Shown one piece after another: positions 28,676 through 37,189 of a stretch of DNA of 64,000 nt. The position numbers and the translations under genes are program-made. The notes under the pieces were generated by a model, which was given only the letters and a program-made list of their open reading frames with translations, did not search any database and had not been told where the DNA came from. Source of the stretch: Vreelandella piezotolerans (GTDB lineage: Bacteria; Pseudomonadota; Gammaproteobacteria; Pseudomonadales; Halomonadaceae); assembly GCF_012427705.1 (NCBI RefSeq), contig NZ_CP048602.1, positions 620,001 through 684,000 on the forward strand, read 5' to 3'. Each line of letters begins with the position of its first letter. Positions within the stretch are counted from its first letter, which is position 1.

Positions 28676-31480
28676 ATGTCTCCTACGACGGCACCAGAAA
28701 TTTTCAAACAGCTCGCCGAAGGATTGTCCCGCGTCAATAAAAGCGGGTTCTTTCACCATTTAGCAAGCACCTTGGCGAAGTTGCTCAGCGTCGACCACGC
28801 ATTGGTCGCTCGTATCGATCATCGCGATACCGCCACGCCATTGGCCATGTGGTCCGAAGGTACGTTTGTCGAGGCGACCTCCTATCTGCTTTGTGGCACC
28901 CCCTGTGAGCGAGTGAAGAGTGCGCACGCTTGTTTTCATATCACTTCCCAGGCGCGTGCCTGCTTCCCTAACGATGCTCGGCTGACAGCGCTCAGTGTCG
29001 AAAGTTATCTCGGTGTCCCCATGGCAGATGCATCGGGCCGCTGCCATGGGATTCTCGTGCTCATGCATTCGCGACCGCTTCGGTTGCCTCGATACACGAA
29101 AGAGGTCATGCGTATCGTTGCCTCGTTAGCAGGCGTCGAACTCTCCCGTCAGATCATCGGTCATCAGGCCGATCAGCGTATTGCCAGTAAGCAACGGGCG
29201 TTGAGGTTGCTGAGTAGAGGAAATGACGCACGGTTTCACGCCCACGATGAAACGTCGCTACTGCAGTCGGCGTGCCGTATTCTAGTGGACGTCGGGGGCT
29301 ACACGGCGGCTTGGGTGCTTCATGGTCTGCCTGGGGAGGAAGGCGTCGAAGGGGGGCTAAAAGCCTGTGTCGATAGAGAAACCGATGTGTCGGGTTGGTT
29401 AAGTCCAAAGCAGCTGCTGGTGGAGGGCTATAGCCGCGAACTACGTCACCAAGCGATGGCCCGCCGTGCACCGGTGGTATATTCGCCTCGGCTCGATCCC
29501 GACGCTTCGGGGCACGATGCCACGCTGGTGGCGCTAGACGTCGCCGTGTTGGTGGCGTTGCCGTTGGCGTATCGGGGGCAACTGCTCGGTGTCATCACGC
29601 TCTATCAAAGCGATGATGCGCCCATGACGGCTGCCGAAGTGCGCTTATTGAGTGAACTAGCTGACGATATCGCCTTTGGTATTGACAGCCTTCGACACCG
29701 TCAAGCCGAACAGCGTATCCAGCATGCGGTGGCTCAAGTGGCCACCGCCGTGTCGGCGCAGCACGGCGAAGCCTTCCTGACGCAATTGACCGATCATATG
29801 GCCAACGCGTTGGCTGCCGATGTCGGCTTCATTGCGACGCTCGACGATCAGGACCCCAACGTTGCCAATGTGTTGTCGCTCTACGTTAACGGCGAGCGTC
29901 AGCCTGCGTTTAGCTACCATTTGGCAGGCGTGCCCTGTCAGGACGTGTTGACACAGCGTGAATGTATCGTGCTCGAAGGGGCTGGTATTCGTTTGCCGGT
30001 CGAGTCCAATGGCGCACTGTCATGGGTCAACGCATACGTTGGTCGACGCTTGGACGATGCCCATGGGCGTCCTATCGGCATTATTGGCGTGATGTTCAAG
30101 GCACCGCTCTCGGAAACGAAAATCGTCAGCGCGGTATTGCAAATATTCGCCGCAAGAGCAGCGTCCGAACTTGGCCGCCAACGTGACGAGGCTCGCATAC
30201 GCCAACTGGCCTATTGTGATGCGGGCACTCGGTTACCCAACCGCACGGCTTTCATGCAGCGGCTCGAGCAGTGTGTCAACGCCGAAGCGCAGCTACCTTT
30301 TGCGCTATTGCTGCTCGATCTCAACCACTTCAAAGAGATTAATGACACCGCTGGCCATGATGTCGGTGATTTGGTGCTAAAAGAAGTCGCGCAGCGCTTT
30401 CGCAGCGTACTGCCTACGGGAGAGTTTGTCGCCCGGCTAGGTGGAGACGAGTTCGTGATCATTTGTCAGGAAGCGAACGACGAGCAACACGCCCAACAAA
30501 TAGCGGACACCCTCTGTGCGAGTCTCCATGAGCTGATCATGATAGAGCAGCACTCGTCTGAACTGTCAGTGAGCGTGGGAATCGCGCTATACCCGGCCCA
30601 CGGTCAATCGGCGCAAGCGCTCTTGAAGCATGCCGATATCGCTATGTACCAAGCAAAGCGCCAGAAACTGTCGACGCGTACGTTCGAGTATTGGATGGGG
30701 CATGCGGTCGCACAACAGCTGCATATTGCCAAGCGCTTGGCACTGGCGATTGCGAACCACTCGTTCTACTTACATTTTCAGCCGCAGGTGGATATGCGCA
30801 GTGGCCAACTCATTGGGGCGGAAGCGCTGTGTCGTTGGTGGGATGACGAGTTGGGAGACGTCTCGCCCGGGCAGTTCATCGCCATTGCCGAAGAGCGTGG
30901 AATGATCGTGCCGCTAGGAAACTGTGTCATCGATAAAGCTTGCCAGCAGTTAGCCCAGTGGCAGCGTCAAGGTCTGCAACTGCAAGGGCCGTTAGCTATC
31001 AACATTGCGGCCGACCAGTTCGAAGATAGCGATCTGGTGGCGACGCTGCTGGCCAGTTGCCGCACGCACGGCGTGTCTCCTCACGCCTTGAGTATCGAAA
31101 TCACCGAGAGCGGGATCATGGCCCACCCAGACGATGCCATCGCCATCACCGAGATATTGAAGGGGCATGGCATGGGGCTCTCGATCGATGACTTCGGTAC
31201 CGGTTATTCGTCATTGGCCTATTTAAAACGATTTGCCGCCGATAGGATCAAAATCGATATCTCGTTCGTGCGCGATATGCTCACTAGCGACAATGATCGC
31301 ATCATCGTGGCCACTATCATCGCCATGGCCAAAACGTTAGGGCTGGAAACCATTGCAGAGGGCATCGAGACCAAAGCGCAGAGTGAGGCGCTATTGGCCA
31401 TGGGCTGTACCCAGGCCCAAGGGTATTACTATGGCCGACCGCTGAGTGCCGAGCAGTTTGCTAAGCACTGGTTGACATAG
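28676..31480 (+). CDS. GAF-domain diguanylate cyclase/phosphodiesterase (GAF-GAF-GAF-GGDEF-EAL)
   Basis: Predicted cytoplasmic c-di-GMP enzyme of 934 residues. Three GAF-like domains occupy about residues 10-160, 180-345 and 350-505; the first and third share a GTPCE/GVPCQ cysteine motif. The GGDEF sequence is intact (589-593), no RxxD inhibitory site is seen five residues before it, and the EAL motif (716-718), DDFGTGYSSL and QGYYYGRP are intact, so both activities are possible. There is no membrane segment. The ATG at 28676 is preferred to a GTG 12 codons earlier, though neither has an ideal ribosome site. The 3' end overlaps the convergent eutR gene by 20 bp. Confidence 0.9.
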   Translation: MSPTTAPEIFKQLAEGLSRVNKSGFFHHLASTLAKLLSVDHALVARIDHRDTATPLAMWSEGTFVEATSYLLCGTPCERVKSAHACFHITSQARACFPNDARLTALSVESYLGVPMADASGRCHGILVLMHSRPLRLPRYTKEVMRIVASLAGVELSRQIIGHQADQRIASKQRALRLLSRGNDARFHAHDETSLLQSACRILVDVGGYTAAWVLHGLPGEEGVEGGLKACVDRETDVSGWLSPKQLLVEGYSRELRHQAMARRAPVVYSPRLDPDASGHDATLVALDVAVLVALPLAYRGQLLGVITLYQSDDAPMTAAEVRLLSELADDIAFGIDSLRHRQAEQRIQHAVAQVATAVSAQHGEAFLTQLTDHMANALAADVGFIATLDDQDPNVANVLSLYVNGERQPAFSYHLAGVPCQDVLTQRECIVLEGAGIRLPVESNGALSWVNAYVGRRLDDAHGRPIGIIGVMFKAPLSETKIVSAVLQIFAARAASELGRQRDEARIRQLAYCDAGTRLPNRTAFMQRLEQCVNAEAQLPFALLLLDLNHFKEINDTAGHDVGDLVLKEVAQRFRSVLPTGEFVARLGGDEFVIICQEANDEQHAQQIADTLCASLHELIMIEQHSSELSVSVGIALYPAHGQSAQALLKHADIAMYQAKRQKLSTRTFEYWMGHAVAQQLHIAKRLALAIANHSFYLHFQPQVDMRSGQLIGAEALCRWWDDELGDVSPGQFIAIAEERGMIVPLGNCVIDKACQQLAQWQRQGLQLQGPLAINIAADQFEDSDLVATLLASCRTHGVSPHALSIEITESGIMAHPDDAIAITEILKGHGMGLSIDDFGTGYSSLAYLKRFAADRIKIDISFVRDMLTSDNDRIIVATIIAMAKTLGLETIAEGIETKAQSEALLAMGCTQAQGYYYGRPLSAEQFAKHWLT

Positions 31481-32429
31481 TGCCGCTTGGAGACTGATTG
31501 AGCGTGTGCGACGGGCACTCACCAAACTGCTGCTTGTAGTCGTGGGCGAACTGCCCCAAATGCCAAAAGCCCCAGTACGTCGCAATCTCGGTGACCGTTT
31601 GGGGCGGCTCGGCCGCGCGTAACGCACGGCGAACGCGATTCAGCCGCGTTAGTCTTAGAAACTGCAGCGGGCTGATACCTAAAATCGTCGTAAAGCTATA
31701 TTGCAGCGTGCGTCGGCTCACATGTGTCAGCTCGCATAATGCTTCCATGGTAATCGGCGCTTCTAGATGCTCATCGACATACTGCTTGACCCGGTCGACG
31801 ACGGCCTTTCGGTGAACGTAGCTAGGAGGCAGCTCTTTGCTGGGCTGCTGGGCATCCAGCAGCTCTAACAGGCCAGTCAAGAGAATATCCTGATGTAGCC
31901 TCTCGGCGATGGCGCTCTGCTGCTGGCCTAACAGGCGTTCCAAAAGAAACAGTAAGGCGCGCAGCGTGACAGGGTTCACATGACGGCGGGGCGCAGTCAT
32001 CCACTGCTCATCCAGCGTGATGCCCTGGCGCTCGGCAGCGGCGTATAACGCCGGTAGACGTATCACCACCCCGTAAATATCGAAGGCTTCCGGGGTCACC
32101 AATTCAAAATCGCGCCCGCCGGGGCGGCACATCACTTGCTGTGCGTCGAGGGGTTGTCCATTGATACGCGACCCCGCCGAGCGGGGTGGAATCCCCAGCC
32201 ACAGTGAGTCCTCCCACACCCGACACTCCTGACGCAGCGCTTGGCCCGTGTGCTCTTTGAAGACTTGAAGGGCAGGCAGCGCAATTTCATCCAGCCGTCC
32301 GTAAAAACGTCCCGGGGTGAGCTGATCGTACTGCTGCTGCCAGCGGGTCAGATTTTGCGCATGCTCATCGGCATCGAAGGCTTCTTGAATGCACTTTTTT
32401 GGTGCGCTTTGAGTCGGCGTCGAGGACAT
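31461..32429 (-). CDS. eutR: AraC family regulator of ethanolamine use (EutR-like)
   Basis: A 322-residue protein with a C-terminal AraC/XylS helix-turn-helix pair (ITMEALCELTHVSRRTLQYSF and the later WGFWHLGQFAHDYKQQFGECP). The N-terminal half fits the sensory part of EutR-type regulators. It is transcribed divergently from eutBC-eat, the standard position for an activator responding to ethanolamine and B12. AGGAG precedes the ATG at 32429. The assignment rests on both domain type and context. Confidence 0.85.
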   Translation of the reverse strand: MSSTPTQSAPKKCIQEAFDADEHAQNLTRWQQQYDQLTPGRFYGRLDEIALPALQVFKEHTGQALRQECRVWEDSLWLGIPPRSAGSRINGQPLDAQQVMCRPGGRDFELVTPEAFDIYGVVIRLPALYAAAERQGITLDEQWMTAPRRHVNPVTLRALLFLLERLLGQQQSAIAERLHQDILLTGLLELLDAQQPSKELPPSYVHRKAVVDRVKQYVDEHLEAPITMEALCELTHVSRRTLQYSFTTILGISPLQFLRLTRLNRVRRALRAAEPPQTVTEIATYWGFWHLGQFAHDYKQQFGECPSHTLNQSPSGTMSTSA

Positions 32430-32533
32430 CACCCGCTCCTAGTGGCGTGACCGACTAGCGTCCACGCCTTGTTGTCGTTATTAACCAGCTGTTTCTTATT
32501 GGTTTTTATAGCCTTGGTGTGTTTTGCCAAAAC

Positions 32534-32618
32534 TCGATACTCCCCGTTAAGTGATAGCGCTATTGTGAGAACAAGCAAGTTTTGTTCCTCAACGCGCATA
32601 CCGTGCCTTGAGTATCGA
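32534..32618. promoter_or_regulatory. Inverted repeat in the eutR-eutB control region
   Basis: TCGATACTC at 32534-32542 is mirrored by GAGTATCGA at 32610-32618, 24 bp before the eutB start. The 67-bp spacing would suit a looping regulator, but AraC-type proteins more often bind direct repeats, so the meaning is uncertain. Confidence 0.35.
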
Positions 32619-32641
32619 ACAAGTAAGAGAAGGGAAGGCCC

Positions 32642-34048
32642 ATGGCGCAGACCTATCACACCACGGTGGGGAGCCGCCGCTATCGCTTTAGCGGGCTCGC
32701 CGAACTGATGGCCAAAGCCACGCCGCCGCGCTCGGGCGACCGCCTCGCTGGGGTGATGGCAGAGTCCGCAGAAGAGCGGGTCGTCGCCCAAATGGTGCTG
32801 GCGGAGCTGCCGCTCACCACCTTTTTGAACGAGGCGCTGATCCCCTACGAGCAGGACGAAATCACCCGCCTGATTATCGACGACCACGATGCAGAGGCGT
32901 TTGCGCCGCTGCAGCACCTGACCGTAGGCGATTTTCGCAACTGGCTGCTTTCGGACCACGCCACCAGTGAAGCCCTGGCCGCTGCCCGGCCCGGCATTAC
33001 GCCGGAAATGGCCGCGGCGGTGAGTAAGCTGATGCGCAACCAGGACCTCATGCTGGTGGCGAAGAAATGCCAAGTGACCACGGCATTTCGCAACACCATT
33101 GGGCTGCCGGGGCGGCTTTCGACCCGCTTACAGCCCAATCACCCCACCGATGACGTCACCGGCATCGCGGCCAGTATTCTCGATGGCCTGCTGTATGGCA
33201 GCGGCGATGCGGTGATTGGTATCAACCCGGCTACCGATAACGTCGCCCAGAGCATCAAGCTGATGCGCCTGATGGACGACGTGATCCAGAAATACGAGAT
33301 CCCTACGCAATCCTGCGTGCTGACCCACGTGACCAATACGCTAGAAGCCATTGAACAGGGCGCACCGGTGGATCTGGTGTTTCAGTCCATTGGCGGCACC
33401 GAAGCCACCAACCGCAGCTTTGGGTTCGATTTGAGCACCCTGGCGGAAGCCGAAGCCGCTGCACAAACGTTGAACCGAGGCACCGTGGGTCGCAACGTGA
33501 TGTATTTCGAAACCGGCCAAGGCAGCTCGCTCTCCGCCGACGCCCACCACGGGCTGGATCAGCAAACCTGCGAAGCCCGGGCCTACGCCGTGGCGCGCAA
33601 GTTCAATCCGCTGCTGGTCAACACGGTGGTGGGGTTTATTGGCCCTGAATATCTCTACGACGGTAAAGAGATCACTCGCGCCGGGCTGGAGGATCACTTC
33701 TGCGGCAAGCTCTTAGGTGTGCCGATGGGGTGCGACGTGTGTTACACCAACCACGCCAACGCCGATCAAAACGATATGGATAATCTGCTGACGCTGCTGG
33801 GCGTGGCGGGCTGCAACTTCGTGATGGGCATCCCCGGCTCTGACGACATCATGCTCAACTATCAAACCACGTCGTTTCACGATGCGCTCTATGCCCGTCG
33901 GGTGCTGGGGCTAAAAGCCGCGCCAGAGTTCGAACAGTGGCTGGCCAAGATGCAGATCTTCCAAGATGTGAGCACCCATCGTCTTAACGACCAGCTGCCC
34001 GCCGCCTTTGCCAACAGCCTGCGCCACTTGCCGAAGGGGAGCGACTGA
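32642..34048 (+). CDS. eutB: Ethanolamine ammonia-lyase large subunit
   Basis: Large subunit (468 residues) of the adenosylcobalamin-dependent lyase that splits ethanolamine into acetaldehyde and ammonia. The TIM-barrel core sequences (GDRLAGVMAES, LSADAHHGLDQQTCEARAY in part, GCDVCYTNHANADQND) are well conserved. AAGG precedes the ATG. It is followed one base later by eutC. There are no microcompartment shell genes, so this is the short, non-compartment type of cluster. Confidence 0.97.
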   Translation: MAQTYHTTVGSRRYRFSGLAELMAKATPPRSGDRLAGVMAESAEERVVAQMVLAELPLTTFLNEALIPYEQDEITRLIIDDHDAEAFAPLQHLTVGDFRNWLLSDHATSEALAAARPGITPEMAAAVSKLMRNQDLMLVAKKCQVTTAFRNTIGLPGRLSTRLQPNHPTDDVTGIAASILDGLLYGSGDAVIGINPATDNVAQSIKLMRLMDDVIQKYEIPTQSCVLTHVTNTLEAIEQGAPVDLVFQSIGGTEATNRSFGFDLSTLAEAEAAAQTLNRGTVGRNVMYFETGQGSSLSADAHHGLDQQTCEARAYAVARKFNPLLVNTVVGFIGPEYLYDGKEITRAGLEDHFCGKLLGVPMGCDVCYTNHANADQNDMDNLLTLLGVAGCNFVMGIPGSDDIMLNYQTTSFHDALYARRVLGLKAAPEFEQWLAKMQIFQDVSTHRLNDQLPAAFANSLRHLPKGSD

Positions 34049-34049
34049 A

Positions 34050-34892
34050 ATGCCTAAGCAACCCACGCAGGAAACCACTGCGCCTATCGTCATTGAAAAC
34101 CCCTGGGAGCGCCTGCGCGCCTTTACCGACGCGCGCATTGGTCTGGGGCGCGCGGGGGTGAGCCTGCCCACCAAGCAGCTGCTCGCGTTTCAACTCGCCC
34201 ATGCCCAAGCTCAAGATGCGGTTCACTGCCCGCTGGAGTGTGAGGCGCTGGCCGAGGAGCTGACCCAAGCGCTTGGTTTGAGCACCGCGCCGCTTGCGGT
34301 GCACAGCCGCGCAGAGGATCGCGAAATGTACCTGCAGCGGCCCGACTACGGCAGACGCCTTAACGAGGCATCCCGGCAGACGCTGCAGCAGGCGGCAGAG
34401 GGCGGCCAACGGTTCGATCTGGCGGTGGTGATCGTCGATGGCCTCTCGGCGCTGGCGGTACAGCAAAACAGCATCCCGTTTCTTACCGCGCTGTATGACG
34501 CATTCGGGCGCGACAAGAACGAATGGCAGCTCGCGCCGCTGATCCTTGTCGAGCAAGGGCGCGTGGCCATTGGCGACGAGGTGGGCGCGCTGCTCAACGC
34601 CGATGCGGTGCTGGTCATGGTCGGCGAACGCCCCGGCCTTAGCTCCCCAGATAGCTTAGGGCTGTATATGACCTGGAGCCCCGAGGTGGGCTTAAAAGAT
34701 GACCGGCGCAACTGCATCTCCAACGTGCGCCCGGCCGGGCTTGCGTATGAAGAAGCGGCCCGGCGTTTGCTGCTGCTGCTGACCGAGGCGCGGGAGCGCA
34801 AGCTCTCCGGCGTGAAGCTCAAAGATCGCAGCGAAGATAACGTCTTGGAGGGCGGCAGCGGTTCGACTCGAAATTTCCTGGTGGCCGATTGA
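34050..34892 (+). CDS. eutC: Ethanolamine ammonia-lyase small subunit
   Basis: B12-binding small subunit (280 residues). Typical features: NPWERLRAFTDARIGLGRAG near the N-terminus, HSRAEDREMYLQRPD, and the C-terminal RNCISNVRPAGL with the KLSGVKLKD tail. The ATG at 34050 lies one base after the eutB stop. The reactivating factor EutA, often needed for this enzyme in E. coli, is not encoded nearby. Confidence 0.96.
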   Translation: MPKQPTQETTAPIVIENPWERLRAFTDARIGLGRAGVSLPTKQLLAFQLAHAQAQDAVHCPLECEALAEELTQALGLSTAPLAVHSRAEDREMYLQRPDYGRRLNEASRQTLQQAAEGGQRFDLAVVIVDGLSALAVQQNSIPFLTALYDAFGRDKNEWQLAPLILVEQGRVAIGDEVGALLNADAVLVMVGERPGLSSPDSLGLYMTWSPEVGLKDDRRNCISNVRPAGLAYEEAARRLLLLLTEARERKLSGVKLKDRSEDNVLEGGSGSTRNFLVAD

Positions 34893-34923
34893 CGGTCACC
34901 ACGCGCAACAACGCTAACGATAT

Positions 34924-34964
34924 TTTCAATAACACCGCTGACGTCATTTCAATAACACCGCTGA
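34924..34964. repeat. Two 18-bp direct repeats between eutC and eat
   Basis: TTTCAATAACACCGCTGA occurs at 34924-34941 and again at 34947-34964, separated by five bases. It looks like a recent small duplication in the 155-bp gap before the eat ribosome site. Confidence 0.8.
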
Positions 34965-35047
34965 TGGCTCTCCCAAAAACAAGACGGAACCAGGACCACA
35001 GCACGCCGCTGACACCCATTGCGTTCCACACTGAAAAGGGCAAAACG

Positions 35048-36481
35048 ATGACACAACCAACGGTTGATCAGGCGTATCTGGCCAAGCGCCAGCTGCGTAA
35101 AGGTACGGCAGGCTGGATGCTGCTCGCGGGGCTTGGGGTTTCCTATGTCATTTCCGGTGACTTTGCGGGCTGGAACTTTGGCATCGCTGAAGCAGGCTGG
35201 GGCGGGTTTGCGATTGCTGCTTGTTTGATGGCGCTGATGTACCTCGCGCTGGTGCTGGCACTGGCGGAAATGTCCGCTGCGATTCCTGCCGCTGGGGGCG
35301 GTTACAGCTTCGCTCGGCAAGCCATGGGGCCTGCGGGGGGCTATTTGACTGGACTTGCCGTGTTGATCGAGTACGCGCTGGCCCCGGCGGCCATCGTGAT
35401 TTTTATCGGCTCGGCGGTAGAGGCCTTGTTAGGCGTTAACGGGCCGCTGGTGTATCTGCTGTTTTATGCGGTGTTCATTGGCATTCACTTGGCGGGTGTG
35501 GGGGAAGCGCTGAAAGTGATGATGGTGATCAGCGGTTTGGCGGTCTTTGCCATTCTGGCCACTGCGGTAGCGCTAATTGGTGACTTCGATGCGGCCAACC
35601 TGTTCGATATTGCCCCCACCGAGGCGGCGGGTGCGAGCACCTTCATGCCTTTTGGCTGGTACGGCATTTGGGCGGCGCTGCCTTTTGGTATGTGGCTGTT
35701 TTTGGCCGTTGAAGGGGTGCCGTTGGCGGCCGAAGAGGCGAAAGACCCTGCTCGCGATATGCCTAAAGGCATTATCGGTGCCATGCTGTTTCTGCTCTTC
35801 ACCGCCCTGCTCGTGGTGGTGCTGTTAGCCGGTGCCGCAGGTGCGGAGATGATTGGCCAAAGTGGCGTGCCGCTGGTGGATGCCTTGAATGCTGCAGGTA
35901 ACCCGACGCTGGCGACCCTGGTCAACGTGCTGGGCCTGGCGGGTTTGATCGCCTCCTTCTTCTCGATCATTTATGGCTACAGTCGCCTGGTGTTCGCGCT
36001 CTCTCGAGCAGGCTATTTGCCCAAACCGCTGTCGCTGACCAGCGAGCGTAAAGTGCCTTACTTAGCGCTGATAGTGCCCGGCATCTTTGGTTTTCTCGCG
36101 TCGCTGAGCGGCGAAGGCGATCTGATGTTAGGCATGGCGGTCGTTGGTGCGACTATCTCCTATGCATTGATGGCCTTTAGCCATATTTGGCTGCGTCTCA
36201 AGCAGCCCGATCTGCCGCGCCCCTATAAAACCCCAGGCGGCGTGGTGACGTCAGGCATCGCGCTGGTGCTCTCGCTCGTCGCGCTGACCGGCGTTTATGC
36301 CTTCGATCCTCGGGCGTTCAACTACACCATCTTGCTGTTCATTGCTGGAGCGGCGTACTACTTCCTCTACAGCAAACACCATCTGGTGGCGAAAACCGCC
36401 GAAGAGGAGTTCGCGCTAGTGACCGCCTCGCCGGAGGAGGCCGAGCCCGTCGCTCCGGCGGCTGCTTCCGCAAAGCTGTAA
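35048..36481 (+). CDS. eat: Ethanolamine permease (APC family)
   Basis: Amino acid/polyamine/organocation-type transporter of 477 residues with 12 predicted helices. The N-terminus (GTAGWMLLAGLGVSYVISGD) and the GDFAGWNFG signature are those of the Eat ethanolamine permease family. AAGGG lies before the ATG at 35048; the frame is open further upstream but that part carries the direct repeats and no family sequence. It follows eutBC and supplies their substrate. Confidence 0.93.
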   Translation: MTQPTVDQAYLAKRQLRKGTAGWMLLAGLGVSYVISGDFAGWNFGIAEAGWGGFAIAACLMALMYLALVLALAEMSAAIPAAGGGYSFARQAMGPAGGYLTGLAVLIEYALAPAAIVIFIGSAVEALLGVNGPLVYLLFYAVFIGIHLAGVGEALKVMMVISGLAVFAILATAVALIGDFDAANLFDIAPTEAAGASTFMPFGWYGIWAALPFGMWLFLAVEGVPLAAEEAKDPARDMPKGIIGAMLFLLFTALLVVVLLAGAAGAEMIGQSGVPLVDALNAAGNPTLATLVNVLGLAGLIASFFSIIYGYSRLVFALSRAGYLPKPLSLTSERKVPYLALIVPGIFGFLASLSGEGDLMLGMAVVGATISYALMAFSHIWLRLKQPDLPRPYKTPGGVVTSGIALVLSLVALTGVYAFDPRAFNYTILLFIAGAAYYFLYSKHHLVAKTAEEEFALVTASPEEAEPVAPAAASAKL

Positions 36482-36514
36482 TCACGGCGGCGCATCGCCT
36501 AGTCTGAACCATGT

Positions 36515-36548
36515 CAATGCGCCTCTGGGCTCTTGCTCAGGGGCGTTG
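36515..36548 (+). terminator. Possible terminator after eat
   Basis: An imperfect stem (CAATGC.CC.CTG pairing with CAGGGGCGTTG, two bulged bases) followed by TCTTTGG. It lies 34 bp past the eat stop. Confidence 0.4.
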
Positions 36549-36577
36549 TCTTTGGCGGACAAGGAGGAGCTCGAAGG

Positions 36578-37077
36578 ATGCTGAACTTTAACGAATCGAA
36601 CATGGCCGAGGCAGAGCAGCGGCGCTGGTACGCGGTGGACGATGGCGTGATGGGCGGCGTGTCCCACAGCGGCTTTCGCTTGGAAGCGGGTGCTGGCTGC
36701 TTTTATGGCGAGGTGTCGTTGGAAAACGGCGGTCGGTGCGCCGTGAACCAGACGGTTTCGAGCCGACCCTAGCCCACGGCCTAGGCGTTACGCTGCGCGT
36801 GCGTGGCGATGGTCGTACCTATCAGCTACGGTTCAAAAGCAGCGCGCTAGAGGAGGCCAGCGCCTACCGGGTGGCCTTCACGCCCACGGCTCACCAGTGG
36901 GAAACGCATCGATTCACCTGGGCGCAGTTCGATGCGGTGCGCCGGGGCACGCTGCTTTCCAGCGCGCCGGCTCTCGACCCATCGACTATTCTCCAGCTCG
37001 GATTTTTGATTGCCGACCGCACCGCGGGGCCGTTTCGTCTGGAGGTTGCCTCCATTGCGCCGTATTCACAGAGCTGA
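36578..37077 (+). pseudogene. CIA30 family protein gene, frameshifted
   Basis: The first part (start MLNFNESNMAEAEQRRW, then VDDGVMGGVSHSGF and GEVSLENGG) and the second part (SVRREPDGFEP to the end IAPYSQS) are two halves of a CIA30/NDUFAF1-like beta-sandwich protein of about 165 residues. The frame changes near 36730. Family members usually read ENGGFASVR here, and a loss of 7 bases covering the FA codons would explain the break. A good ribosome site (AAGGAGGAG) is still present. The family's bacterial function is unclear. Confidence 0.8.
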
Positions 37078-37117
37078 CACTGTCAGGGCTAACACTGACA
37101 GGGCTGACATTTACAGG
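37073..37117. repeat. Three imperfect 15-bp tandem repeats
   Basis: Units GCTGACACTGTCAGG, GCTAACACTGACAGG and GCTGACATTTACAGG follow one another directly, starting at the stop codon of the CIA30 remnant. The first contains the palindrome CTGACA.TGTCAG. Nothing indicates a coding role. Confidence 0.8.
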
Positions 37118-37189
37118 ACTAAGGTCGTCTCGTATGTAGTGGGCCGTTCACGGACTCTGGGAAGCTCTCTTTCGACGTGAGCTCGCGTG

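Noticed and set aside
36897..37139. A small pentapeptide-like repeat protein read through the 15-bp units
   Set aside because: The frame overlaps the CIA30 remnant, has no ribosome site, and the five-residue period follows trivially from the 15-bp repeat.
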